Source: Streptomyces filipinensis
Lineage (GTDB): Bacteria > Actinomycetota > Actinomycetes > Streptomycetales > Streptomycetaceae
Length of the DNA stretch: 64,000 nucleotides
Direction of reading: 5' to 3'
NCBI RefSeq assembly: GCF_014649495.1
Contig: NZ_BMTD01000012.1
Coordinates: 62,001-126,000 of the forward strand
A model generated the notes under the pieces. It did no database searches. It saw nothing but the letters and a program-made list of their open reading frames with translations, and was not told the DNA's origin. A program made the position numbers and the translations under genes. How positions within the stretch are numbered: the first letter of the stretch is position 1; every line of letters begins with the position of its first letter. Below, piece after piece: positions 53,806 to 62,210 of this stretch.

Positions 53806-55186
53806 GCGAGCGCACCTCGCCGTCGTCGGGGCGGGCCCGGCGGGACTCGCCGGGGCCCTGGCGGCCGCCGCCAGGGGCGTGCGGGTCACCCTCGTGGACG
53901 CGGCCGAGCAGGCCGGCGGCCAGTTCTACCGGCAGCCCGCCCGTGCCCTCGGCGCCCGCCGCCCCGAGGCCCTGCACCACCAGTGGCGTACCTGGGAACG
54001 GCTGCGGGACGGCATCGACCGGCACCTCACCGCCGGGCGTGTCACCCATCTGACCGGTCATCATGTCTGGTGCGTGCAGCGGGAGCCGGACTCCTTCACG
54101 GTGCACGCCCTGCGGGGCCCCGCACAGGAGGAGGGGGTCACCGTCCGCGCCGACGCCGTACTGCTCGCCACCGGCGGCTACGAGCGCGTCCTCCCCTTTC
54201 CCGGCTGGACACTTCCCGGCGTCGTGACGGCGGGCGGCGCACAGGCCATGCTCAAGGGCGGCCTGGTGCTGCCCGGCCGCACGGTCGTGGTGGCCGGTAC
54301 CGGGCCGCTGCTGCTGCCGGTGGCCACGGGGCTCGCCGCGGCGGGCGCGCGCGTGGCCGCGCTGGTGGAGTCCGCCGGCCCCGGGGCCCTGCTGCGCCGC
54401 GCGCCGGCCCTCGCCGCGGAGCCCGGCAAGCTCGCCGAAGGCGCCTGGTACGCGGGGCGGTTGCTGCGGCACGGGGTGCGTACGCTGTCCCGGCACACCG
54501 TGGTGGAGGCGCACGGCACCGACCGGCTGGAGGCGGTCACGGTCGCCGCACTGGCGCGCGACGGGCGGACCCGGCCCGGCAGCGCGCGCCGCATCCCGTG
54601 TGACACCCTCGCCGTCGGACACGGCATGCTGCCGCACACCGACCTCGCCGAGACCCTCGGCTGCACCCTGACCGGCACGGCCGTACGGGTCGACGAGGAG
54701 CAGCGCACCGACGTACCCGGGGTCTGGGCCGCCGGGGAGAGCACCGGTATCGGCGGGGCGGCCCTGGCGCTCGCCGAGGGCCATATCGCCGGCCGCTCGA
54801 TCGCCGCCCGCCTGTACGGCGCCGTCCCCGACCCGCGGTCCTGGGCCGCGGCCGCCCGGGCCAGGGCCCGGCAGCGGGCGTTCTTCGCGGCACTCGACCC
54901 GGTGTACGCCCCACCCGCGGGCTGGGCGGACCGGATCACGGACGACACGGTGGTGTGCCGGTGCGAGGAGGTCACCGCCGGCCAGGTCCGTACGGCTGCC
55001 GGCCCGCTCGGCGCGGGCGACCTGCGCACCGTGAAGCTGCTGACGCGGGCCGGCATGGGCTGGTGCCAGGGCCGCGTGTGCGCGCCCGCGGTGGCCGGCC
55101 TGACCGGATGCCCGCTCACCCCCGGCCGCCGGCCGTTCGCCCGCCCGGTTCCGCTCGGCGTCCTGGCCGAGCTGCCGGACGCCTGA
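53798..55186 (+). CDS. FAD/NAD(P) alpha subunit of the hydroxyproline dehydrogenase (HcnB-like)
   Basis: 462 residues. The N-terminal Rossmann motif is LAVVGAGPAGLAGALAAA, a second one is VVVAGTGPLLLPVATGL, and a GxxxGIGGAALALAEG site follows. The C-terminal BFD-like [2Fe-2S] domain has CRCEEVTAGQVRTA and CQGRVCAPAVAGL. Together with the two upstream genes it would oxidise cis-4-hydroxy-D-proline to the pyrroline carboxylate, passing electrons to the respiratory chain. Confidence 0.92.
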   Translation: MSERAHLAVVGAGPAGLAGALAAAARGVRVTLVDAAEQAGGQFYRQPARALGARRPEALHHQWRTWERLRDGIDRHLTAGRVTHLTGHHVWCVQREPDSFTVHALRGPAQEEGVTVRADAVLLATGGYERVLPFPGWTLPGVVTAGGAQAMLKGGLVLPGRTVVVAGTGPLLLPVATGLAAAGARVAALVESAGPGALLRRAPALAAEPGKLAEGAWYAGRLLRHGVRTLSRHTVVEAHGTDRLEAVTVAALARDGRTRPGSARRIPCDTLAVGHGMLPHTDLAETLGCTLTGTAVRVDEEQRTDVPGVWAAGESTGIGGAALALAEGHIAGRSIAARLYGAVPDPRSWAAAARARARQRAFFAALDPVYAPPAGWADRITDDTVVCRCEEVTAGQVRTAAGPLGAGDLRTVKLLTRAGMGWCQGRVCAPAVAGLTGCPLTPGRRPFARPVPLGVLAELPDA

Positions 55187-55257
55187 CCGACCGCACCGCA
55201 CCGAGACCGGAGCCGAAGCCGGACGGGCTCCTGTCCAGAAGGCACACCACCCAGTAA

Positions 55258-55273
55258 TATGTCACACGTCATA
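55258..55273. promoter_or_regulatory. Dyad upstream of deaminase gene
   Basis: TATG (55258-55261) is mirrored by CATA (55270-55273) around TCACACGT. This gives a TATGTCAC...GTCATA element 15 bp before the gene, related to the ATGTGACAT site at 52274. Confidence 0.45.
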
Positions 55274-55287
55274 GAGGGGGATCACCC

Positions 55288-56193
55288 ATGACCCACGCAC
55301 CGAACCGTCCCTGGCGGGGCGTCCTCGTCGCCACGGCCCTGCCCCTGCGCGAGGATCTCTCGGTCGACCACGACCGCTATGCGGAGCACTGCGCCTGGCT
55401 GGTCGCGAACGGCTGCGACGGCGTCGTACCGAACGGCTCGCTGGGCGAGTACCAGGTGCTCAGCCCCGACGAGCGCGCCCGCGTGGTGGAGACGGCCGTG
55501 GCCGCGATCGGCGGCGAGCGGGTGATGCCGGGGGTCGCCGCCTACGGCTCGGCCGAGGCCCGGCGCTGGGCCGAGCAGGCCGGTGCGGCCGGCTGCGGGT
55601 CCGTGATGCTGCTGCCGCCCAACGCCTACCGCGCCGACGAGCACTCGGTCCTCGCCCACTACGCCGAGGTGGCGCGCGCGGGGCTTCCGGTGGTGGCGTA
55701 CAACAACCCGATCGACACCAAGGTCGACCTGGTGCCCGAGCTCCTCGCCCGGCTGCACGGCGAGGGACACATCCACGGCGTCAAGGAGTTCTCCGGCGAC
55801 GTCCGCCGCGCCTACCGCATCGCCGAACTCGCCCCGGAGCTGGATCTGTTGGCCGGCGCCGACGACGTCCTGCTGGAACTGGCGGTGGCGGGAGCCAAGG
55901 GCTGGGTGGCCGGCTACCCGAACGCTCTCCCGCGCGCCTCGGTGGAGCTGTACCGTGCCGCGGCCGCCGGGGACCTCGGCACCGCGCTGCCCCTGTACCG
56001 GCAGTTGCACCCGCTGCTGCGCTGGGACTCGAAGGTCGAGTTCGTCCAGGTGATCAAGCTGTCGATGGACGTCGTCGGCCGGTACGGCGGCCCGGTGCGC
56101 CCGCCCCGCGTGCCGCTGGCGCCCGAGCAGGAGGCCGCGGTCCGGGCGGCCACCGAGAAGGCCGTCGCCGCCGGTCTCGCCCAGGGAGTCTGA
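55288..56193 (+). CDS. DHDPS-family pyrroline-4-hydroxy-2-carboxylate deaminase
   Basis: 301 residues, ATG behind GAGGGGG. The TIM-barrel family signatures are present: CDGVVPNGSLGEYQ, Tyr138 in VVAYNNP and the Schiff-base Lys166 in GVKEFSG. In this cluster it should deaminate 1-pyrroline-4-hydroxy-2-carboxylate to 2-oxoglutarate semialdehyde and not make dihydrodipicolinate. It is followed by the epimerase gene after 2 bp. Confidence 0.9.
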   Translation: MTHAPNRPWRGVLVATALPLREDLSVDHDRYAEHCAWLVANGCDGVVPNGSLGEYQVLSPDERARVVETAVAAIGGERVMPGVAAYGSAEARRWAEQAGAAGCGSVMLLPPNAYRADEHSVLAHYAEVARAGLPVVAYNNPIDTKVDLVPELLARLHGEGHIHGVKEFSGDVRRAYRIAELAPELDLLAGADDVLLELAVAGAKGWVAGYPNALPRASVELYRAAAAGDLGTALPLYRQLHPLLRWDSKVEFVQVIKLSMDVVGRYGGPVRPPRVPLAPEQEAAVRAATEKAVAAGLAQGV

Positions 56194-56195
56194 CC

Positions 56196-57197
56196 ATGCG
56201 CAGCAAGCTCGTCCTGCACGCCGTCGACTCGCACACCGAGGGCATGCCGACCCGGGTGGTCACCGGCGGGATCGGCACCGTACCGGGCGCGACGATGAAC
56301 GAGCGGCGGCTGTACTTCCGCGAACACCGCGACCCCCTCAAGCGGTTGCTGATGAACGAGCCGCGCGGCCACGCGGCGATGAGCGGCGCGATCCTGCAGC
56401 CGCCGACCCGGCCCGACTGCGACTGGGGTGTCCTCTACATCGAGGTCTCCGGCTGTCTGCCGATGTGCGGGCACGGCACCATCGGGGTCGCCACGGTGCT
56501 GGTGGAGACCGGCATGGTGGACGTCGTGGAACCGGTGACCACCATCCGGCTGGACACCCCCGCCGGGCCGGTGGTCGCCGAGGTGGCGGTGGAGGACGGC
56601 GCCGCGCGGAACGTGACCCTGAGGAACGTGCCGTCGTTCGCCGTCGGCCTGGACCGCACGATCACCCTGCCCGACGGCCGCACGGTCACCTACGACCTCG
56701 CCTACGGCGGCAACTTCTACGCGATCCTGCCGCTCGACGCCTTCGGACTGCCCTTCGACCGCGCCCGCAAGGACGACATCCTCGCGGCCGGTCTGACGCT
56801 GATGGACGCGATCAACGCCGAGGCGGAACCGGTGCACCCCGAGGACCCCTCCATCCACGGCTGCCACCACGTCCACCTCTACGCACCGGGCGCCACCGCC
56901 CGCCGCTCGCGCCACGCCATGGTCATCCACCCGGGCTGGTTCGACCGTTCCCCGTGCGGCACGGGCACGAGCGCGCGCATGGCGCAACTGCACGCACGCG
57001 GCGAACTGCCCCTGCACACCGAGTTCGTGAACGAGTCGTTCATCGGCACCCGCTTCACCGGACGGCTGCTGGGCACGACGGAGGTCGCCGGCCGCCCGGC
57101 GGTCCTGCCCAGCTTCACCGGGCGGGCGTGGATCACCGGCACCGCCCAGTACCTCCTCGATCCCACCGACCCCTTCCCGGAGGGCTTCGTCCTGTAG
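56196..57197 (+). CDS. 4-hydroxyproline 2-epimerase (proline racemase family)
   Basis: 333 residues. Both catalytic Cys of the racemase/epimerase family are present: Cys91 in LPMCGHGT and Cys254 in SPCGTGT. A Thr in place of the first would mark a dehydratase, so this is an epimerase. It converts trans-4-hydroxy-L-proline to cis-4-hydroxy-D-proline, the first step of the pathway. It begins with HAVDSHTEGMPTRVV, typical of the family. Confidence 0.95.
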   Translation: MRSKLVLHAVDSHTEGMPTRVVTGGIGTVPGATMNERRLYFREHRDPLKRLLMNEPRGHAAMSGAILQPPTRPDCDWGVLYIEVSGCLPMCGHGTIGVATVLVETGMVDVVEPVTTIRLDTPAGPVVAEVAVEDGAARNVTLRNVPSFAVGLDRTITLPDGRTVTYDLAYGGNFYAILPLDAFGLPFDRARKDDILAAGLTLMDAINAEAEPVHPEDPSIHGCHHVHLYAPGATARRSRHAMVIHPGWFDRSPCGTGTSARMAQLHARGELPLHTEFVNESFIGTRFTGRLLGTTEVAGRPAVLPSFTGRAWITGTAQYLLDPTDPFPEGFVL

Positions 57198-57206
57198 AGC
57201 GTCCTC

Positions 57207-57234
57207 TAGACTCACCCCGGTGATGCGTGACATG
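57207..57234 (+). promoter_or_regulatory. GntR gene promoter and autoregulatory site
   Basis: TAGACT (57207-57212) is a good -10 box 7 nt before GTG 57220, so the transcript is predicted leaderless. GTGACATG (57227-57234), matching the ATGTGACAT site of the operon promoter, overlaps the first codons and suggests autoregulation. The -35 region is weak. Confidence 0.4.
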
Positions 57235-57933
57235 GCACAGAACACGCGGGGCACGGAGATGCCCGCACTCCCCCGGCTGGGCGGCCGGCGCAGCAGTTAC
57301 CGCGAGCGGGTCGCCGACGCGCTGCGCGCCGCGCTGATCGCGGGGGAGCTGCGGCCCGGCGAGGTGTACTCCGCGCCCTCGCTCGCCGCCCGCTTCGGCG
57401 TCTCCGCGACGCCGGTGCGCGAGGCGATGCTGGACCTGGCCAAGGAGGGCCTGGTCGACACCGTGCCGAACAAGGGTTTCCGGGTCACCGCGGTCTCCGA
57501 CCAGCAGCTGGACGAGTACACGCACATCCGCGCCCTCATCGAGATCCCGACCGTGGTCGAGCTGGCCCGCACCGCCGACCGCGTCTCGCTGGAGGCGCTG
57601 CGCCCGGCGGCCCGGGAGATCGTCACCGCGGCGGTGGCGGGCGACCTGATCGCCTACGTCGAGGCCGACACCCGCTTCCACCTCGGCCTGCTGGCCCTCG
57701 CGGGCAACGCCCACCTGGTCGAGGTGGTGGCCGACCTGCGGGGCCGCTCCCGCCTGTACGGCCTGACGGCCCTGGTGGAGGCCGGCCGGCTGCTCGCCTC
57801 CGCCGAGGAACACCTGGAACTCCTCGACGCCCTGCTGGAGCGGGACGGGAAGGCCGTCCACGCGATCATGACCCGGCACCTGGGGCATGTGCGCAGCCTG
57901 TGGGCCTCCGGCGAGCCCGGCCACGGGGCCTAG
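57220..57933 (+). CDS. GntR-family regulator (FCD domain) of the hydroxyproline cluster
   Basis: 237 residues from GTG 57220; ATG 57223 and ATG 57232 are alternatives. The winged helix (about 27-95) has YRERVADALRAALIAGELRPGE and SLAARFGVSATPVREAMLDLAKEGLVDTVPNKGF, in pieces. The helical FCD ligand-binding domain (about 100-225) has the DTRFHLGLLALAGNAHL metal/ligand segment. It probably senses a hydroxyproline intermediate. The stop codon directly abuts the left end of an IS element. Confidence 0.93.
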   Translation: MMRDMAQNTRGTEMPALPRLGGRRSSYRERVADALRAALIAGELRPGEVYSAPSLAARFGVSATPVREAMLDLAKEGLVDTVPNKGFRVTAVSDQQLDEYTHIRALIEIPTVVELARTADRVSLEALRPAAREIVTAAVAGDLIAYVEADTRFHLGLLALAGNAHLVEVVADLRGRSRLYGLTALVEAGRLLASAEEHLELLDALLERDGKAVHAIMTRHLGHVRSLWASGEPGHGA

Positions 57934-58882
57934 AGCGTGTCCGATGAGTCATGTGACCGGCGGTTGGCGAAATCGTTCCGGCTGGTGTGGGGCGGGGCGA
58001 TCTCTCTGACGCGCAGTGGGCTCGGTTGGAGCCGCACCTTCCGAAGAACGTGGGACGGGGCGGGCGGTGGAAGTGTCACCGCAAGGTGATCAACGGCATT
58101 CTCTTCCGCCAGCGCACCGGCATCCCCTGGCGCGACCTGCCGACGCGCTTCGGGAAGTGGAAGACCTGCCACGACCGGCATCGGCGCTGGGCGGCGGACG
58201 GCACCTGGGAGAACGTGCTGCGTGCCGTCCAGACCGACGCCGACGCCGAGGAACGTATCGACTGGAGCATGGTCGGCATTGACTCGACGACCTGCCGGGC
58301 CCATCAGCATGCCCCCGGGGCTCGAGGGTGTCCGCCGCGAATTCCAAGGAAACGGATCCTGCCCGCTCAGCATCGCCCCGACGAGGCTCTCGGCCGGTCC
58401 AGGGGAGGTCTGACCACGAAAATTCATCTCGTCGGAGACGGCGGCTGTCGGCCCCTGGCGGTGCTGATCACGCCAGGGCAGTGGGGCGACGCACCTCAGT
58501 TGATCCCGGTCCTTGAGCGCGTTCGCGTACCACGGCCGGGTGGCGGTCACCCGCGCACCCGGCCGGATCACCTCAGCGGCGATAAGGCGTACTCGTGCCG
58601 TAACCGCCGGTACCTGCGCAGGCGCCGGATCAAGCACACCATCCCCGAACCGAGGAACCAGCGGGCCAACAGACAGCACCGTGGCAGCCGGGGCGGTCGG
58701 CCCACCGGCTTCGACAAGTCGCTCTACAAGCGCAGGAATGAAGTCGAGCGAACGATCAACGCCCTCAAGGGCTTCCGTGCCACAGCCAGCCGCTTCGATA
58801 TGAGGGCATACATCTTCCACGGCACCGTGACCGTCGCAGCCATTCGCCTCTGGCTGCGCTCATGACCCGCCGCACGGCCCTC
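57933..58882. mobile_element. IS5-family insertion sequence, right end decayed
   Basis: The left end starts GAGCGTGTCCGATGAGTCATG right at the GntR stop, matching the GAGCGTGTCC ends of Streptomyces IS5-type elements in part. The expected mirrored end is only weakly present (CATGAC...CTC near 58862-58882), so the right inverted repeat is diverged or truncated. No clear target duplication can be seen. The borders are approximate on the right. Confidence 0.7.
57987..58865 (+). CDS. IS5-family transposase
   Basis: 292 residues from a GTG start. The N-terminal part (LSDAQWARLEPHLP, GIPWRDLPTRFGKWKT) is the DUF4096-type domain. The DDE catalytic residues are visible as D99 (VGIDSTTCRAHQH), D199 (LSGDKAYSCRN) and E254 in the Y-x2-R-x3-E-x6-K signature. 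The frame is intact and full length, so the protein may be active even though the right end of the element looks degraded. Confidence 0.92.
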   Translation: MGRGDLSDAQWARLEPHLPKNVGRGGRWKCHRKVINGILFRQRTGIPWRDLPTRFGKWKTCHDRHRRWAADGTWENVLRAVQTDADAEERIDWSMVGIDSTTCRAHQHAPGARGCPPRIPRKRILPAQHRPDEALGRSRGGLTTKIHLVGDGGCRPLAVLITPGQWGDAPQLIPVLERVRVPRPGGGHPRTRPDHLSGDKAYSCRNRRYLRRRRIKHTIPEPRNQRANRQHRGSRGGRPTGFDKSLYKRRNEVERTINALKGFRATASRFDMRAYIFHGTVTVAAIRLWLRS

Positions 58883-58894
58883 AGGCGCGTGCGG

Positions 58895-59659
58895 TCAGCT
58901 CAGCCGGGCATCGGCGTACACGGTCATCGCATCGCGCTGGTAGACGGCGAGACCTTCGGCGATCTTGTCGAAGTTTGCCCGCATCTGCGGGTCGTCGACA
59001 TAGGTCTGGCCCACTCCCTTGTACGCGGCCGCGTTCGGGGTCCAGAACCGGCAGATCTGCTGGTAGTTGGCGTCCACCTCGGCCTGTACCGCGGGGTCGG
59101 AGACCGGCGTGCCGGCCACCATGAACTCCGCCATACGGATCATCTGCGCCGTCACCTCACGCTGCCAGCGCTCCGTGTCCTCGGAGGTCATCGCCTCGAC
59201 TGCCTGCCGGGACTGCTCCCATGCCTGCGGCCACCGCTCCCGTACCTCGGCCTCGGCCTCGGAGGACGCCTGGAACCCCTCGAACAGGTTCTCCGGCTTG
59301 TTGATCTTGGTCATCTTCCCGTTGTCCCTACCTTCTTCCAGTTCGGCGATGGTGCGGCCGACCGTACGGGCCAGCGTCTCCAGCCGATCCCGTCCCGCGA
59401 GCAGCCGTTGGTGGTGTTCACGGAGCACAGCCACCTGGTCGAGCTGGCTGTCCAGGACCGCCTGGATGTCGCGCAGCCCCAGGTCCAGCTCCCGCATCAG
59501 CAGGATCTGCTGCAACCGCAGCAGATCGGCCTCCTCGTAGTAGCGGTGCCCGTTGCTTCCGATCCATGCGGGCGGCAGCAGGCCGATCTCGTCGTAGTGC
59601 CGCAGCGTCCGCGATGTCACCTTGGACATCCGAGCCACCTCCGCGATCGACCAGGCCAT
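58895..59659 (-). CDS. TipA-like MerR-family regulator (TipAS domain)
   Basis: 254 residues, ATG behind GGGAGG. The MerR helix-turn-helix (1-70) reads IAEVARMSKVTSRTLRHYDEIGLLPP in family form. A coiled-coil dimer helix follows (about 75-115). The C-terminal TipAS domain (about 120-254) has NLFEGF, WPQAWEQSR and YQQICRFWTPNAAAYKGVGQTYVDDP (in segments). TipA binds and is activated by thiopeptides and other drugs. Its own promoter has the 19-bp spacer needed for MerR activation. Confidence 0.93.
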   Translation of the reverse strand: MAWSIAEVARMSKVTSRTLRHYDEIGLLPPAWIGSNGHRYYEEADLLRLQQILLMRELDLGLRDIQAVLDSQLDQVAVLREHHQRLLAGRDRLETLARTVGRTIAELEEGRDNGKMTKINKPENLFEGFQASSEAEAEVRERWPQAWEQSRQAVEAMTSEDTERWQREVTAQMIRMAEFMVAGTPVSDPAVQAEVDANYQQICRFWTPNAAAYKGVGQTYVDDPQMRANFDKIAEGLAVYQRDAMTVYADARLS

Positions 59660-59992
59660 GCCGGTGCCTCCCTCGCCGGGCCGGTCTCTCCGGCCACACA
59701 CATGACCGTAGAAGTTGCCGCAACGGAAAGCGCAAGCCCGAAACCCTGTTGGACAGACACCAGGGCCTGACCCGTCGGACAGGCCGTAGCGCCGCACCGC
59801 GTCCGAGCCGCGTAGCCGCGTCCGAGCCACGGGACATTTCACTGCCCACAGGCCGCGACAGTGCACTTTTTGCGGGATCGGCGGGGTCGGACGGCACATG
59901 AAACGGCGATTTGCGGCGGATGGGCACGTCCCCGACCATGGGCTGCGTCCCGGCGATCCTGGGACGTCTGTTCGATGAGAGGTCCACCCCCC
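59660..59992. other. 333-bp divergent intergenic region
   Basis: It holds the MerR-type promoter at 59705-59735, then two 13-bp direct repeats CCGCGTCCGAGCC (59797-59809 and 59816-59828), and the leader of the APC transporter, with a GAGAGG ribosome binding site at 59977-59982. I see no further gene. Confidence 0.6.
59705..59735 (-). promoter_or_regulatory. MerR-type autoregulatory promoter, 19-bp spacer
   Basis: On the minus strand TTGCGC (59735-59730), 19 bp and TACGGT (59710-59705). The spacer contains the dyad GTTGC-C-GCAAC (59714-59724). The layout equals that of tipA-like promoters and of the exporter promoter at 21868-21898, although the operator sequences differ. Confidence 0.7.
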
Positions 59993-61399
59993 ATGCACGT
60001 CACCGGAACCGTCCCCCCGTCGGCTCCGGCCCCTTCGGAGAGCCCCGAGGCTCCCACAGCGGGCACCCACGGCGGCACCAGCAAGCACGCCCGCCGCTTC
60101 GGACTGCCGGTCGCGACCGCGCTGGTCATGGGCAACATCATCGGCGGCGGCATCTTCCTGCTGCCCGCCTCCATCGCCCCCTACGGCACGGTCAGCCTGG
60201 TCGCCTTCGCCGTGCTGACCGTCGGCGCGATCGCGCTGGCCCTGGTCTTCGGCCGGCTCGCCGCGCGCGATCCCCGTACCGGCGGCCCGTACGTCTACGC
60301 GCGCGAGGCCTTCGGTGACTTCGCGGGCTTCCTCGCCGCCTGGTCCTACTGGATCACCACCTGGGTCTCGAACGCGGCGCTCGCCGTCGCCGCCGTCGGC
60401 TACCTGGACGTACTGATCCCGGTCAACGACCACCGGTGGACCGCCTGCCTGGCCGCCCTGGCCCTGCAGTGGCTGCCCGCCCTCGCCAACTTCGCCGGCA
60501 CCCGGTACGTGGGCGCCGTCCAGCTCGTGTCGACGGTGCTGAAGTTCGTGCCGCTGCTGCTCGTCGCGGTCGGCGGTCTGTTCTTCTTCGACCCCTCCCG
60601 GCTCGGGCCCTTCAACGCCAGCGGTCACAGCGCCGTCGGCGCCGTCTCCGCCTCCGCCGCGCTGCTGCTCTTCTCCTACCTCGGTGTGGAGTCCGCCGCG
60701 GTCAGCGCCGGCGAGGTCAAGAACGCCCGCCGCAACGTGGGGCGCGCCACCGTCATCGGCACCGCGGGCGCCGCGCTGGTCTATCTCCTGGGCACGCTGT
60801 CCGTCTTCGGTACGGTCGCGCACCACCGGCTGATGACCTCCACGGCCCCCTTCTCCGACGCCGTGAACACGATGTTCGGCGGCAGCTGGGGCGGTACGGC
60901 GGTGGCGCTGGCGGCGCTGGTGTCGATGACCGGCTGCCTGAACGGCTGGACGCTGCTGAGCGCCCAGACCCCGTACGCCGCGGCCAAGGACGGCCTGTTC
61001 CCGGCCGCCTTCGCCCGCCGCCGGCGGGGCGTGCCGACGGTCGGCGTCGCCGTCACGGTCGTCCTCTCCTCCCTCCTGACCGCGTACAACTACCTGTCGG
61101 GCTCGGCGAAGATGTTCGACGTCCTGGTCCTCGTGACCACGTTCACCGCGACCGTGCCGTACCTGCTGGCGGCGGCAGCGCAGATCTTCCACCTGGTCTC
61201 CGGAAAGTCCGTGGACCGCGCGCGTCTGGTGCGGGACTCGCTGATCAGCGCCGTCGCGGCGGCCTTCTCCCTCTGGCTGATGGCCGGCGCCGGCTACGCG
61301 GCGGTGTACCAGGGCGCGCTGTTCCTGTTCGCCGGCGTCGTCGTCCACGCGGTGCTGGCGGCCCGGCAGCGGCGCAGGTCTGCCGGGACACCCGCGTAA
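59993..61399 (+). CDS. APC-family amino acid/polyamine transporter
   Basis: 468 residues. About 12 membrane helices follow a 40-residue Pro/Ser/Thr-rich N-terminus. The APA (basic amino acid/polyamine antiporter) signatures are present: ALVMGNIIGGGIFLLPAS, PRTGGPYVYAREAFGDFAGF and FSYLGVESAAVSAGEVKNARRNV, in pieces. It could exchange arginine/ornithine-like solutes. Divergent from the MerR regulator, it may be controlled by it, but its own promoter is not clear. Confidence 0.92.
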   Translation: MHVTGTVPPSAPAPSESPEAPTAGTHGGTSKHARRFGLPVATALVMGNIIGGGIFLLPASIAPYGTVSLVAFAVLTVGAIALALVFGRLAARDPRTGGPYVYAREAFGDFAGFLAAWSYWITTWVSNAALAVAAVGYLDVLIPVNDHRWTACLAALALQWLPALANFAGTRYVGAVQLVSTVLKFVPLLLVAVGGLFFFDPSRLGPFNASGHSAVGAVSASAALLLFSYLGVESAAVSAGEVKNARRNVGRATVIGTAGAALVYLLGTLSVFGTVAHHRLMTSTAPFSDAVNTMFGGSWGGTAVALAALVSMTGCLNGWTLLSAQTPYAAAKDGLFPAAFARRRRGVPTVGVAVTVVLSSLLTAYNYLSGSAKMFDVLVLVTTFTATVPYLLAAAAQIFHLVSGKSVDRARLVRDSLISAVAAAFSLWLMAGAGYAAVYQGALFLFAGVVVHAVLAARQRRRSAGTPA

Positions 61400-61431
61400 T
61401 CGGTTGTCCGCCGGCGACGGTGGCGCATGCG

Positions 61432-61722
61432 ATGTCCCGCATGGTCACCCCTACGCCACCATCACCCCTCTCGCCGCCCGCAGCGGAGCGGCCCGGCGGC
61501 TCATCCGCCCGGATCGGCGCTCTCGTTCCGCTGACCCCGGCCGGCTGGGTCGGGGCGGGCCGGCACCTGCTCGCCGGGCTGGAGCCGGCGGCGCACGAGG
61601 TCAGCGAGGCCGGCGGGATCGCCGGAAGACCACTCGAACTGGTGGCCCGGGACACCGCGGCTGACCCGCGCAGGGCCGCGGCGGCCGTGGACGAACTGGC
61701 CCGCCTGGGCGTGGCCGCCCTG
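61432..61722 (+). pseudogene. N-terminal remnant of a Leu/Ile/Val-type substrate-binding protein
   Basis: About 97 residues remain. IGALVPLTPAGWVGAGRHLL, AAHEVSEAGGIAGRPLELV and RDTAADPRRAAAAVDELARLGVAAL form the start of a periplasmic-binding-protein type I domain, then the similarity stops. After about 61722 the continuation belongs to another gene in another frame. No signal peptide is seen; start ATG 61432 or 61441. It is too short to function. Confidence 0.75.
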
Positions 61723-62210
61723 GAGCGTACGATCCGGCCGACGGACGTCTCCGGCAGGCGTGGGGGGTGCTGGCCGAGGCCGGGATCCCCGTGGTGGTGC
61801 ACTGCGGCTCCGGGCCCGCCCCCGGCAGACACACCGGCCCCGAACCCATCGCGCGCGTCCTGGCGCGGCACCCGCGACTGCGGCTGATCGTCGCGCACCT
61901 GGGCATGCCGGAGCACGAGGAGTTCCTCGGCCTCGCCGAGCGGTACGACCCGGTGCGCCTCGACACGACGATGGCGTTCACCGGCTTCACCGAAGAACTG
62001 ATGCCGTTCCCCCGCCAGGCCCTGTCCCGGCTCGCCAGCCTGGGCGACCGCGTCCTGCTCGGCTCCGGCTTCCCCGACATCCCCTGTCCCTATGGGCACC
62101 GGCTCCACGCCCTGGCACGGCTGGACCTCGGCGACGAGTGGCTGCGGGCCGTGTGCCACGACAACGCGGCAGAGCTGTTCGGCCTGTCACCCCGGCAAGC
62201 CGGCGCGTGA
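61719..62210 (+). pseudogene. C-terminal remnant of an amidohydrolase
   Basis: About 163 residues remain, in the frame PGAYDPADGRLRQAWGVLAE continuing AGIPVVVHCGSGPAPGRHTGPEPIARVL (in pieces), LIVAHLGMPEHEEFL, LLGSGFPDIP and LRAVCHDNAAELFGL. This is the second half of a metal-dependent TIM-barrel hydrolase of the amidohydrolase-2 (ACMSD-like) type. The N-terminal half with the first metal His pair is missing. A GTG at 61767 could start a 147-residue product, but half a barrel is unlikely to be active. The 3' end overlaps the convergent gene at 62187. Confidence 0.75.

Noticed and set aside
57930-58820. Long minus-strand frame over the IS element
   Set aside because: It is antisense to the transposase, which has clear DDE motifs; the protein has no recognisable domains.
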